Assembly: GCA_029881175.1 (NCBI GenBank)
Contig: JAOUNC010000054.1
Location: forward strand, 1-10,703
From: Nitrospirota bacterium
GTDB lineage: Bacteria > Nitrospirota > Nitrospiria > Nitrospirales > UBA8639
DNA: 10,703 bases
Direction of reading: 5' to 3'
Of this stretch, positions 1 to 5,380 are shown piece by piece; positions within the stretch are counted from its first letter, which is position 1; each line of letters opens with the position of its first letter. The notes below the pieces were generated by a model. The model did not search any database and was not told the origin of the DNA. It saw only the letters and a program-made list of their open reading frames with translations. The position numbers and the translations under genes are program-made.

Positions 1-171
1 AGACTCGCTCCTGGTTGAGGGGGGAAACCTCTCAGCCGAAGAGACTGTTTCCTGGTGTTGGGCTGGCTCGCGATCCGAATACTGATCCCACGCCGGCCTG
101 ACAACAGGGGTTGAAGGCAGTTTGGGCGTTGTCTGCTCTAGAATTTTAACTTCTCAATTAGACATTCTGAA

Positions 172-209
172 CCCCCTCGCCCTTTCAGGGAGAGGGTTGG
201 GGTGAGGGT
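172..209 (-). repeat. Short palindromic repeat, CCCTCACC/CCTCTCCC type
   Basis: Read on the minus strand, this starts with CCCTCACC (208-201), then five bases, then CCTCTCCC (195-188), followed by the complementary half. The outer arms 174-181 and 201-208 pair with one G-T wobble, and 180-186 and 190-196 pair likewise. The same two 8-mers, with the same 5-base spacing, recur on the plus strand at 1455-1475, so this is a dispersed element present in opposite orientation on either side of the vapBC module. Confidence 0.7.
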
Positions 210-280
210 AAAGGTAAAGGACGTATTTGATCGTTAAAGCACTATATCAATTGCATTCCGAGGCCCGTCGAGCCTTCTTT

Positions 281-383
281 GTAGAGACACGCCCCGGTGG
301 GGCGTCTATCTTTAGAACACCAGTGGGCATTCCCTACAAAATGTGGCGACATCGAAGAAGACCTGTCACCGACACGTCTCTAC
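281..383. repeat. Palindromic element bounded by GTAGAGAC inverted repeats
   Basis: GTAGAGAC (281-288) is matched by its exact complement GTCTCTAC (376-383). Just inside the left end is a tight hairpin with stem ACGCCCC (289-295), loop GGT and GGGGCGT (299-305). Inside the right part, 345-351 pairs with 364-370 apart from one A-C mismatch. The layout resembles short non-autonomous palindromic repeats with terminal GTAGAGAC motifs. The interior codes for nothing recognisable. Whether it is a single element or two nested hairpins is unclear. Confidence 0.5.
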
Positions 384-447
384 CCGATGCCTGGCTGGTT
401 GGGCATTGCATGCCCGCAAATTTCTAGCCTGTATTCATCGACCTGCT

Positions 448-524
448 GTCAAACCCGCAGTTTCTGCTGGATATCTCCAAAGAAAAGCACAGATGGATTC
501 CCAATTGAGAATGTTGGGAATGAC
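448..524. repeat. REP/MITE-like inverted repeat, copy 1
   Basis: This is a 77-bp element beginning GTCA and ending TGGGAATGAC. Its right half folds into an 8-bp stem ATTCCCAA (497-504) / TTGGGAAT (514-521) with a 9-base loop. The left half is degenerate (GTCAAACCCGCA where GTCATTCCCGCA would be expected). It aligns along its length with the element at 3172-3252, sharing GTCA at the start, an ATCTC run in the middle, GATTCCC and the GGGAATGAC end. It resembles the widespread family of bacterial repeats whose ends read GTCATTCC and GGAATGAC. Confidence 0.65.
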
Positions 525-593
525 GGAATCGTGGTTGGTAGCCCGGGCACCGCTCACCAATGACTCTCTTTCCCCCTGGTTGCATCCTACCCA

Positions 594-639
594 TTGATAA
601 CTTGCAGAATACGATAGCATATCGCATGATGTGTCGTAT
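594..639 (+). promoter_or_regulatory. Probable vapBC promoter/operator region
   Basis: Just upstream of vapB there is an inverted repeat ATACGA (609-614) / TCGTAT (634-639) and, nested at its left side, the palindrome CGATA-GCA-TATCG (612-624). VapB-type antitoxins commonly repress their own operon by binding such palindromes, so this is a plausible operator. A weak -35-like TTGATA (594-599) is followed after 17 bases by GCATAT. No Shine-Dalgarno sequence is visible before the ATG at 638. The promoter assignment is an inference. Confidence 0.4.
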
Positions 640-853
640 GAAAGTGACAGCTCTCCTACCCGACAAACTGATCGAAGAAGTGAAGGCTCATGCCAAGGGG
701 CAGACTCTAACCGAATCATTGACGCTGGCTCTTGAGGAATGGCTGAGACTGAAGAAACTTTCCCACCTGAATGAGCAAGTCCAGCAACATCCCCTGGAAT
801 TTTCAAAGGGGTTTTCTGCCACTCGTGCACGTGCGCTGAATCGACGGTCATGA
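638..853 (+). CDS. vapB: VapB-type antitoxin (ribbon-helix-helix, DUF2191-like)
   Basis: This is a 71-residue protein opening MKVTALLPDKLIEEVK, followed by a helix with TLTESLTLALEEWLRLKK and a C-terminal tail containing LEFSKGFSATRAR. The short N-terminal strand and two helices fit the ribbon-helix-helix DNA-binding part of VapB antitoxins. The tail would wrap the VapC toxin. I chose the ATG at 638 because family members begin at MKVTA; the in-frame ATG at 560 would add 26 unrelated residues across an apparent operator. The stop codon overlaps the vapC start as ATGA (850-853), the usual coupled arrangement. The gene is intact, with no internal lesion, although its partner is broken (see 850-1233). 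It probably represses its own promoter, possibly through the inverted repeats at 609-639. Family identification is by pattern recognition. Confidence 0.75.
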   Translation: MKVTALLPDKLIEEVKAHAKGQTLTESLTLALEEWLRLKKLSHLNEQVQQHPLEFSKGFSATRARALNRRS

Positions 854-1233
854 TTGTCGTCGATACGTCGGTCTGGGTTGAATTCCTTAAAGGTCGACCA
901 GCGTATTTCTTGCCTATGAGCGCTCTTCTGGAGCAGCAACAGGTGGCGGCGGTGGAATGCGTGTTTGGTGAATTGCTTCAGGGTGTCAAATCTGCAAGGG
1001 AAGCCTCTATTATCTTGGGATATTAGGAGAGTCTTCCCAAGCAGGGAGAAGAGGGGATTTGGGTGGAAGCCGGCAAGGTGTCTATGAATAACCAGTGGTA
1101 TGCCAAAGGGGTGGGACTTATTGCTGCGTTTTTGCTGTGTTTTGTGCAAACCTATGGGTTACAACTTTGGACGCTCGATAAAAAGCTAGCATCGGTGGCC
1201 GAACCTGCCGAATTATTTACTTTGCAAGAATGA
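850..1233 (+). pseudogene. vapC: VapC PIN-domain toxin, inactivated by TAG at codon 59
   Basis: The frame from ATG 850 runs 127 codons to TGA 1231-1233 and reads as one continuous PIN-domain ribonuclease, except for a TAG at 1024-1026 (codon 59). Before it lie MIVVDTSVWVEFLKG (catalytic Asp5) and the VFGELLQG motif (Glu41). After it come GVGLIAAFLL and LWTLDKKL (Asp110). Family members normally have Asp in GLIDA; here codon 92 (1123-1125) is GCT, Ala, one base from GAT. The TAG probably replaced TGG (Trp), also a single-base change. No frameshift is present and the reading frame is otherwise preserved, suggesting fairly recent inactivation. The 58-residue product would lack half of the active site. 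In intact form it would cleave RNA, often tRNA, when released from VapB. The start overlaps vapB by four bases. Confidence 0.8.
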
Positions 1234-1451
1234 AGTTTTCCCCGCATTCGCTCCTCCTCTCCCATCAGTCTCGCCTGATCAGTCTCTCGCTCAACTCTTG
1301 ATGCAACGGTGCCAAGCATATTTCCCTACAGGTTTGCTGCGGGTCGGTGGGAACTCCTCAATGAGATTTCTAAGATACAATCTTAAAAAACTCAAATGAC
1401 GAATTTGCTATCACTGTTTCGCATTGAAGTTTTTTCTCATTTGGTCCTTCA

Positions 1452-1508
1452 CCCCCCTCACCTTGGTCCTCTCCCCTCAAGTGGAGAGGATAGAACAGAG
1501 AGTGAGGA
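1452..1508 (+). repeat. Short palindromic repeat, second copy of the CCCTCACC/CCTCTCCC type
   Basis: CCCTCACC (1455-1462), five bases, then CCTCTCCC (1468-1475), matching the element at 172-209 in the opposite orientation. It folds into a perfect 8-bp hairpin TCCTCTCC (1467-1474) / GGAGAGGA (1483-1490) enclosed by CCTCAC (1456-1461) / GTGAGG (1502-1507). It lies just past the 3' end of the minus-strand methyltransferase gene (stop at 1523), where transcribed hairpins could protect or end the message, but no T-run follows, so I do not call a terminator. The rest of 1234-1522 holds only an A/T-rich hairpin TAAGAT-ACA-ATCTTA... spanning 1371-1385. Confidence 0.7.
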
Positions 1509-1522
1509 GTTGTCTGAGGAGC

Positions 1523-3040
1523 TTATTGTTGGGTGTACCAGCGGAAGCCGGCGGATTCTTTAAACGCGGGTTGTTGACCGATGCTCATGCCTCCGGGTTT
1601 TTCCAGAAGCATGACTTTGAAATCCCAGAGGCCGAACCAGGCAGGGTCTAAGACATTGTGGTAATGCAAGCCGGTGAGTTTGGGGAGAAGATCTCCGAGA
1701 GCCGTGCCCAATTCTTTTTCGGTGTAAGCGCGAACCGAAAAGGGTTTTTCTAATTCACGGCAAATTCGTCGCAGAGTATAGGCGGCCCCAGTGCAGAGCA
1801 CCTGGGTATCAGGCTTCATGCCGAGGAGTTGGGGTAAGGTACAGTATTGTTCTCGAAATCCCAGCCATTTGGCTGCATGGCGCAGATGGCTAAATTGCAC
1901 TTCATATTCGGTGTGGCCGGGTAATTTGACGGGTGAGGGCCAATCCTCCTCGATGCCAAATTCCACTAGGATTGCGCGTCCACCTGGTTTCAGCACACGC
2001 CAGACTTCCTGTAAAAATTGAATGGCGCCGTAATTGAAAATGACCTCGTCGGGGTAGGGTGGCCTGAGTGGCAAACGCATGCGCCGGATGAGTTCTAAGG
2101 CTTCCTCATGTTGTGGGTTCTCACCTTTAAACATGAGCAGTTCGTCACCAGTAAATTGCACGGGTGTCATGTCGGCCAGATTTTCATTGTCGATCAGCAG
2201 ATCCACCGAATTGTCCGCCAACGGCATGCGTTCGGCATTGGCTTGAATAGCCGTGGCCGTCCAACCTGCTTGTCTTGCTAACGATGTTTGAGATCCAAGG
2301 AAGGGGCCGGTCAGATCGAGGAATGTGTACTGGATGCCCTTTCGTTCTTCCGCAGAGAGTTCTCCCGCCAGCTCCTTCGAGACATAGCCTAGTCCAGCGC
2401 CGACTTCCACAATTTGTTTGGGTTTGGGGGAAAGCCAGCCCATTTGCCGCAGAGTTTTGCCCAGTAACCGCCCGTAGGTCGTCCCGTTCATGGCTTCGCA
2501 GGGTTCGCGGAAGAGATGGGAGACCGTGGTTTCGATGAGTTCAAAATGCCCATGTGGACCTTGGATTCCCTGGACATGAAATGTGGACAGATGATCTTCT
2601 GTTTCCGCTTTGACGTTTTGATGCCAGCCTTCCCGCACTTTTTGCAGTAACAGATCCCATTTGGCTTCGGCGCTGTGGCCGCTGGGCGGTTCGGTGCCAT
2701 AGTAGGCCAGCGAAAATCGTGGTTGTGCCCATCGTTCCAGATGCCAGCGGCCTTTCTGCTGTGAAGGGCTACAGACCCATTTGCCATATTGATTGAGCAA
2801 GGCTCCGATGGTCATTCGGCCATCCATAGCCCCAAGCAAAGCGGCCCCCATGCGGTTTAACCGGACTAGAGGCAATTCTTCATCGAGTGGGGCCACCCAC
2901 CATTCTTCGGCCCCATGCTGATAAATCACAATATCGGGCATGCGCCAGGCGCGTTGGCTGAGCAGGTCCTCATCTAAGGCTTGAGGGCCGATCTCCAGCC
3001 AGGGGTCGGCAATGGGGTCTGTGGTTGCAGAGTCAGTCAT
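1523..3040 (-). CDS. SAM-dependent methyltransferase with N-terminal PqqD-like domain
   Basis: The protein has 505 residues. Residues about 34-90 resemble the PqqD fold: an aromatic-rich strand (EEWWVAPLDEE), then LVRLNRMGAALLGAMDGRMTI, matching the family pattern of LN..GA.....DG..T(I/V)..L. Residues about 205-365 form a class I (Rossmann) methyltransferase: motif I IVEVGAGLGY (210-219), acidic NAERMPLADNSVDLLID (268-284), and RVLKPGGRAILVEFG (348-362). The N-terminal and C-terminal extensions are not recognised. PqqD-like domains bind leader peptides in RiPP and cofactor pathways, but no precursor peptide or radical-SAM gene is nearby, so the substrate is unknown. The ATG at 3040 is the only start preceding the PqqD-like region; its Shine-Dalgarno sequence is poor. 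The next gene upstream on the same strand is 286 bases away across a repeat cluster, so the two are probably not cotranscribed. Confidence 0.75.
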   Translation of the reverse strand: MTDSATTDPIADPWLEIGPQALDEDLLSQRAWRMPDIVIYQHGAEEWWVAPLDEELPLVRLNRMGAALLGAMDGRMTIGALLNQYGKWVCSPSQQKGRWHLERWAQPRFSLAYYGTEPPSGHSAEAKWDLLLQKVREGWHQNVKAETEDHLSTFHVQGIQGPHGHFELIETTVSHLFREPCEAMNGTTYGRLLGKTLRQMGWLSPKPKQIVEVGAGLGYVSKELAGELSAEERKGIQYTFLDLTGPFLGSQTSLARQAGWTATAIQANAERMPLADNSVDLLIDNENLADMTPVQFTGDELLMFKGENPQHEEALELIRRMRLPLRPPYPDEVIFNYGAIQFLQEVWRVLKPGGRAILVEFGIEEDWPSPVKLPGHTEYEVQFSHLRHAAKWLGFREQYCTLPQLLGMKPDTQVLCTGAAYTLRRICRELEKPFSVRAYTEKELGTALGDLLPKLTGLHYHNVLDPAWFGLWDFKVMLLEKPGGMSIGQQPAFKESAGFRWYTQQ

Positions 3041-3125
3041 ATATGTCTATTCCGTTTCATGAAGGCAAAAGGAAGCTGCAAGGGTACCGGAACTCTCGGA
3101 ATGGCCGCAAGAGCATTCTTGTCAG

Positions 3126-3153
3126 TCATCCCCACAAGTCTTTAGTGGGGATC
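3126..3153. repeat. REP-like half element (single hairpin)
   Basis: A perfect 8-bp stem ATCCCCAC (3128-3135) / GTGGGGAT (3145-3152) with a 9-base loop, preceded by GTC. It has the same stem and loop geometry as the right halves of the full elements at 448-524 and 3172-3252 but a different stem sequence. It sits 19 bases before the full copy, so the cluster consists of one and a half elements. The intergenic region 3041-3326 contains nothing else I can name. Confidence 0.6.
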
Positions 3154-3171
3154 CATGCTAGCCTCTATGCC

Positions 3172-3252
3172 GTCATTCCTGCTTGTTTTTGGGAGGAATC
3201 TCTTTCAAAGGAAATTCAAGATAGATTCCCGATAAAAAATGTCGGGAATGAC
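3172..3252. repeat. REP/MITE-like inverted repeat, copy 2
   Basis: An 81-bp element with exact 8-bp terminal inverted repeats GTCATTCC (3172-3179) and GGAATGAC (3245-3252). Each half is itself a hairpin: ATTCCT (3175-3180) / AGGAAT (3194-3199), and ATTCCCGA (3225-3232) / TCGGGAAT (3242-3249) with a 9-base loop. No transposase is encoded. It aligns with the 448-524 copy. It lies between two minus-strand genes and would be transcribed as a pair of hairpins if they share a message. Confidence 0.75.
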
Positions 3253-3326
3253 AGAGTAAGAGATAGAATGACGGGGTGGGGAGGAATGAAATCCTTGGTA
3301 GATGGGTCCCGATGGACGGTTTCCTG

Positions 3327-3995
3327 TTATTGTGGTTTTTTTGCCAAAATGCTGGCAAATGCGGCATGCCCAGTGTCGACTTCTTGATAGCGCAAGACTC
3401 GTAGGCCTGGAAGCATCGTCAAGAGCTCGTTGGGTTTCAGCAGGAAGGCTCTGTTGAACGTTGGCCGGTATTGTAGGTTATCCACGGTATAGGTTTCGAT
3501 TACCACCACACCGCCGGGTTTTAGCGCGGACACAATTTTAGGAAAGAGATCTCGCTGAAGATAATAGGTGCAGATAATCACATCAAAGGTATTGGGTGGA
3601 ATATCATACGTGTCAAGATCAGCGACAACTGTTTTCAGGGTCACGCCACGTTCAGTGGCTAAGGCTTGAGCTTTCTTGAGGCCCTCCTCTGAAATATCCA
3701 CTCCAGTAACCTGATAGCCCTGAGCCGCGAGAAAGACGCCATTTCGGCCTTCGCCTATTGCCAGATCCAGCACCGGGCCTTTAGGCAAGAGGTCGACATG
3801 GTCCCGTAAAAATGGAATGGCTTCCCGCCCAAACAGATATTTCTCCGTCGCATACTTGTTGTCCCAACGAATTTGATCCTGCTCACCAGCCAGAACGAGA
3901 TGAGGCAAAAACATGGTGCTCATCAGTAAAATCAGGGCGATGCCGATTCCCTGAAGCCTGGAGGCAATTGGTGAAGTGTAAAATATCCGGTTCAT
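3327..3995 (-). CDS. TehB-like SAM-dependent methyltransferase with N-terminal signal/anchor
   Basis: This is a 222-residue protein. Residues 1-36 have a basic start (MNRIFYTSPIASRLQ), a hydrophobic core GIGIALILLMSTMFL and a possible signal peptidase I site (VLA before GEQ). The remainder is a class I methyltransferase of tellurite-resistance/TehB type: WDNKYATEKYLFGREAIPFL (44-63), motif I VLDLAIGEGRNGVFLA (75-90), Asp100 at the end of strand 2, ADLDTY (125-130) and LKPGGVVVIETY. I chose the ATG at 3995 because GGGAG lies nine bases upstream. A GTG at 4031 would extend the frame without a reason. A SAM-dependent enzyme with an export signal is unusual because SAM is cytoplasmic; an uncleaved membrane anchor with a cytoplasmic domain is an alternative. 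It is divergent from the CopD-like gene at 4184. The substrate is unknown. Confidence 0.75.
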   Translation of the reverse strand: MNRIFYTSPIASRLQGIGIALILLMSTMFLPHLVLAGEQDQIRWDNKYATEKYLFGREAIPFLRDHVDLLPKGPVLDLAIGEGRNGVFLAAQGYQVTGVDISEEGLKKAQALATERGVTLKTVVADLDTYDIPPNTFDVIICTYYLQRDLFPKIVSALKPGGVVVIETYTVDNLQYRPTFNRAFLLKPNELLTMLPGLRVLRYQEVDTGHAAFASILAKKPQ

Positions 3996-4040
3996 GGGAA
4001 AGGTCTCCCGAAAAAATGGCCACAGGCCCACAAACTCTTT

Positions 4041-4053
4041 TTAAGAATCTTAA
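4041..4053. promoter_or_regulatory. Candidate operator palindrome between divergent genes
   Basis: TTAAGA-A-TCTTAA is a perfect 13-base palindrome around one central base. It sits 46 bases before the methyltransferase ATG and 131 bases before the CopD-like ATG, in the shared 188-base spacer. Position and symmetry suit a regulator-binding site, but short A/T palindromes occur by chance, and no regulator gene is adjacent. A TATGAT hexamer at 4138-4143 could be a -10 box for the rightward gene, though it lacks a good -35. Confidence 0.25.
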
Positions 4054-4183
4054 CTGAGAACATGGCAATGGGAAAAGGCTGTGGGGGTTCTGCCATTCTT
4101 TCATGCTCCTACAGTGGTCTTTCGACTGGCCAGTGGGTATGATTGGGGACGCTGTGATCGTTGGAAATTAAAGGAGTGGAGAC

Positions 4184-4663
4184 ATGCCTGCGTACGTCGT
4201 AACCTGGATACATTTAGTCGCGGTGATCACCTTTATTGGGGGATGGCTGTTTTTTCAATTGGCGGTGAGACCCAGCCTTCTGGAAGGCAAAACCAAGACG
4301 CCCTCGAAAGAGGCCATGGAGATGGCCCAGAAAATAGGGCAGCGTTTTAAGACCGTGGGGTGGGTAAGTCTCATGGTGCTCATTTTCACGGGAGCGTCTC
4401 AACTACTGGACGAAAGCGGATCGGCGCGCATTGAAACGAGTTGGGGCTTGATCATGATGCTCAAGCTCTTTGTGTTTGCCATTGTCGGGGGGCTTATCTT
4501 TGTCCACGATCTGATCTTGGACCCCTATGGAGCTATCGGAAAGAGTCAACGGGCCGAAACACCGACCCTGTTGTTTGCTGGAAAAGTGGTCTGGGTTCAA
4601 CGTTCTATTCTCTTGCTCAGTTTAGTCGTTCTTGGAATCGCAGTGTATTTAACCTCTCTCTGA
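4184..4663 (+). CDS. CopD-like four-helix inner-membrane protein
   Basis: This 159-residue membrane protein has four predicted helices: about 6-28 (TWIHLVAVITFIGGWLFFQLAV), 58-75, 88-112 and 138-158. The first helix has the W-x-H-x(5)-x-GG pattern (His10) seen in CopD and related families. His108 and Asp109 lie at the end of helix 3, and could bind metal or heme; this is an inference. The length is much shorter than classical CopD and fits the single CopD-domain proteins found alone in many genomes, whose role is not settled (copper handling or a heme-containing membrane subunit). The start at 4184 has a strong AAGGAG eight bases upstream. It stands alone: the methyltransferase to the left is divergent, and a 159-base gap separates it from the sigma-factor gene to the right. 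No copC or periplasmic copper protein is in the window. Confidence 0.65.
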   Translation: MPAYVVTWIHLVAVITFIGGWLFFQLAVRPSLLEGKTKTPSKEAMEMAQKIGQRFKTVGWVSLMVLIFTGASQLLDESGSARIETSWGLIMMLKLFVFAIVGGLIFVHDLILDPYGAIGKSQRAETPTLLFAGKVVWVQRSILLLSLVVLGIAVYLTSL

Positions 4664-4822
4664 TGATTCTTTTTCTTGATCCTCAGTTGTTCATGGTGGC
4701 CCATGGACTTCTGGGCATTTTTGTTGGATTGTGGTGTGCCCCGTCATCATTTCCCCAGAACCGGTAGGATGCGAAGCAGGGATGATTTGAGAGGAAAGTG
4801 AGTTTGGCATGAAGGGACATAC

Positions 4823-5380
4823 ATGGCGGGGATGACTCGTGAGGACATTTTGCGCCAACTCCGTGAAAGGATTGTGGCGTTCGCGACATCTCGTGGGTTG
4901 AGGGAGGGCGCGGAGGACTTAGCTCAAGATGTCATGATGGTCTTGCATGAAAAATATCCGCACGTGACAGAATTAATTGAGTTGGTTCCCCTCTCGTTTC
5001 AAATCCTGCGTTTTAAAATGCTGGATCGTCATCGAATAATGTTGAGACATGGGGAATACAACCAGGAATCGGTCGATGACCAACCGCTTGTCGATCCCGG
5101 AGATGACCCAGCTATGCAAGCAGAGCAAAAAGAACGCGTGACGCACCTGATTGCCGCGCTTCAACAATTAGGGGAACGGTGCCAAAAAATATTTCGATTG
5201 AAACTGGAAGGCCATTCGTTTCCTGAAATTATGAATATTCTTGGAGAGCGGTCTATCAATACGATTTACACGTGGGATTTACGGTGTCGTAAACAACTCT
5301 TGGCCCTGATGGGGGGACGATGGGAAACTCTTCATCTGGATGGGAAAGGGCAGCGACCCAATAGGGAGACGGTTGGCTAA
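4823..5380 (+). CDS. ECF-type RNA polymerase sigma factor
   Basis: A 185-residue sigma-70 family protein. Residues about 10-75 are region 2: the segment EDLAQDVMMVLHEKY (31-45) matches the core-RNA-polymerase-binding helix 2.2, and FQILRFKMLDRHR corresponds to 2.3/2.4. Residues about 105-165 are region 4, with GERCQKIFRLKLEGHSFPEI and the helix-turn-helix helix SINTIYTWDLRCRKQL (144-159). An acidic linker (84-96) separates them and there is no region 1 or 3, as in ECF sigmas. The ATG at 4823 has GAAGGGA just upstream; the ATG at 4832 is a close alternative. The stop TAA shares its last base with the ATG of the next gene, which encodes a membrane anti-sigma-like protein, so the pair is likely cotranscribed and translationally coupled. 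It would direct transcription of a regulon not visible here, probably when released from that partner. Confidence 0.85.
   Translation: MAGMTREDILRQLRERIVAFATSRGLREGAEDLAQDVMMVLHEKYPHVTELIELVPLSFQILRFKMLDRHRIMLRHGEYNQESVDDQPLVDPGDDPAMQAEQKERVTHLIAALQQLGERCQKIFRLKLEGHSFPEIMNILGERSINTIYTWDLRCRKQLLALMGGRWETLHLDGKGQRPNRETVG

Larger units (their letters stand above)
1..637. other. Intergenic region rich in decayed palindromic repeats
   Basis: I can support no gene here. All frames in 1-170 are short. The longest open stretch, on the minus strand from 153 to the window edge, has no ATG, GTG or TTG start. The rest consists of short palindromes: an element at 172-209, one at 281-383, a hairpin at 401-415 (GGGCAT, loop TGC, ATGCCC), a REP/MITE-like element at 448-524, and an 8-bp palindrome GCCCGGGC at 541-548. 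The short open frames across these elements look like by-products of the repeats rather than genes. Confidence 0.7.

Noticed and set aside
1..153. Minus-strand open frame running off the left edge
   Set aside because: It has 51 codons, no usable start codon and no recognisable motif; it may be chance.
435..1149. Overlapping minus-strand frames across vapB and vapC
   Set aside because: They are antisense to a recognisable toxin-antitoxin pair and show no family features.
1451..1522. Intrinsic terminator for the PqqD-methyltransferase gene
   Set aside because: A strong hairpin exists but no T-run follows on the minus strand, and the sequence is explained by a dispersed repeat.
3173..3367. Possible small peptide gene upstream of the PqqD-methyltransferase (candidate precursor)
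   Set aside because: It is made largely of the REP-like repeat and overlaps the end of the neighbouring gene; it has no leader-like features.
4441..4767. A 108-codon plus-strand frame overlapping the CopD-like gene
   Set aside because: It is out of frame with the well-supported membrane protein and begins inside it; the Cys-rich composition is a frame artefact.
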